Source: Methylophaga sp.
GTDB taxonomy: Bacteria; Pseudomonadota; Gammaproteobacteria; Nitrosococcales; Methylophagaceae
Length of the DNA stretch: 58,141 nucleotides
Direction: 5' to 3'
Assembly: GCA_026988435.1 (NCBI GenBank)
Contig: JALSLH010000032.1
Span: 1-58,141 of the forward strand
Under the pieces are notes generated by a model. That model was not told the DNA's origin and did not search any database. It was given only the letters and a program-made list of their open reading frames with translations. How positions within the stretch are numbered: position 1 is the stretch's first letter; each line of letters begins with the position of its first letter. The translations under genes were made by a program, and so were the position numbers. This document shows, in pieces, positions 57,402 through 58,141 of this stretch.

Positions 57402-58141
57402 ATGAAAAATATTTATCTAGCTTTTCTCCTCTTCGTAAGCTTCTCACTTAATGCGGCCACTGACGAAGATCCCTATAAGAATATTATTTACATGCAGCTT
57501 GATAATGGTTTGCAGGTTTATCTAATTAGTGATGATAAAGCCGAAAATACGCAACTAGAACTGACTGTTGCAGTCGGAACAGATATTGAAGATCAAAATA
57601 CGTTCGGACTTTCACATTTGGTAGAGCATATTGTGTTTCGTGATAAAAGAATTCCTCATCGTGATTATGTGGATTATATTAAGGAAGAAGGTGCAACCTA
57701 TATGAATGGTTATACCTCACGCTACGAAACGGGTTATAACGCCACTATAAAAAGTGAAAAATCATTTTGGATAGTAGAACAGTTTGCCAATATGCTGTTT
57801 GATAAAGAAGTCGAACTCGAAGATTTAGTTAGTGAAAAAGGCGCCGTTCAAACAGAAATAGGTGCGTATGAATGGCTAGATAAACCATTATGGTATTTTG
57901 CCAAAGGACTAGAAGTACTAGCACCGCCTCAACCCGATATTTATAGGGATGATTTTTCCTTAGATGATGTAGCCGTACAACCAGCGTATTTCAAGCAGAA
58001 ACTCAATAATCAGACATTCACTTTAGAACAGGTAATGGCGCATTATAATGCCTATTATTACCCCGCCAATATGATATTAAAAGTTGCAGGTAATTTTGAT
58101 ATGCTCAAGATGAAAGAGCACGTGAAAATGCATTATGGTGC
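57402..58141 (+). CDS. M16 family peptidase with signal peptide (partial, runs off window)
   Basis: An open frame of 246 codons to the window end. Signal peptide M-K-N-I-Y-L-A to N-A-A, then an M16 domain with the inverted zinc motif H-L-V-E-H and its third ligand region about 75 residues later (V-Q-T-E-I-G-A-Y-E). Sequence differs clearly from the pair at 21.9-24.5 kb. The 3' part is outside the window, so fusion or partner is unknown. Confidence 0.85.
   Translation, partial: MKNIYLAFLLFVSFSLNAATDEDPYKNIIYMQLDNGLQVYLISDDKAENTQLELTVAVGTDIEDQNTFGLSHLVEHIVFRDKRIPHRDYVDYIKEEGATYMNGYTSRYETGYNATIKSEKSFWIVEQFANMLFDKEVELEDLVSEKGAVQTEIGAYEWLDKPLWYFAKGLEVLAPPQPDIYRDDFSLDDVAVQPAYFKQKLNNQTFTLEQVMAHYNAYYYPANMILKVAGNFDMLKMKEHVKMHYG

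Overview
The window looks like a chromosomal segment of a low-GC (about 40%, my estimate) gammaproteobacterium. Housekeeping blocks have the usual gammaproteobacterial content and order: ftsY-ftsE-ftsX diverging from an M16 peptidase pair with rsmD-coaD; leuS-lptE-holA...proA-nadD...rsfS-rlmH-maf-rng-yhdP-tldD; glnA-DUF4124-ntrB-ntrC; and initiator tRNA-rimP-nusA-infB-rbfA-truB. The outer-membrane and LPS genes (lptE, yhdP, an LPS-kinase-like domain) fit a Gram-negative. I cannot name the genus from sequence alone.

Layout. 1-13 kb is accessory and repeat-rich. It starts with the 3' end of an IS3-family element inserted in a hipA-type gene, then an ArsB/P-type transporter, a YkgJ-like Cys-cluster protein, a fructosamine-kinase-like protein, rpiA, a peroxiredoxin, a Gfo/Idh/MocA oxidoreductase, an AT-rich methyltransferase-like orphan and a secreted VWA protein. 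Then comes a cassette of lexA, a Y-family polymerase and a compact SRAP/YedK-like protein, closed by a terminator and tRNA-Asn. 13-28 kb holds aspC, uvrB, a predicted glycosidase-LPS kinase fusion, a DUF2167 protein, a small secreted triple-repeat protein, ftsYEX, the M16 pair, rsmD, coaD, a ferredoxin and several small membrane proteins, ending in a mosaic of dispersed repeats and a Cys-rich orphan. 28-46 kb is translation and envelope housekeeping, with a parDE toxin-antitoxin pair wedged between holA and proA and a PP-loop/TusA sulfur-transfer pair after tldD. 46-51 kb is a nitrogen regulon. 51-57 kb is the metY-nusA-infB operon, followed by a third M16 peptidase cut by the window end.

Two non-coding themes stand out. 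First, a family of small inverted-repeat elements (tip TATACCCGTGAYCATT...CAATCTGC) occurs at six places. Some are MITE-like elements of 160-310 bp with terminal inverted repeats, and one is a 53-bp hairpin that supplies the stop codon of truB. Second, the nitrogen block carries a readable circuit: two NtrC-type sites 31 bp apart and a sigma-54 promoter before glnA, and another NtrC-type site plus sigma-54 promoter before ntrBC.

The best candidates for something under-described are the lexA/polymerase/SRAP-like cassette, the palindromic repeat family, the glycosidase-kinase fusion, and the secreted protein built from three NSL...LA units. All functional statements rest on motif recognition without database searches.
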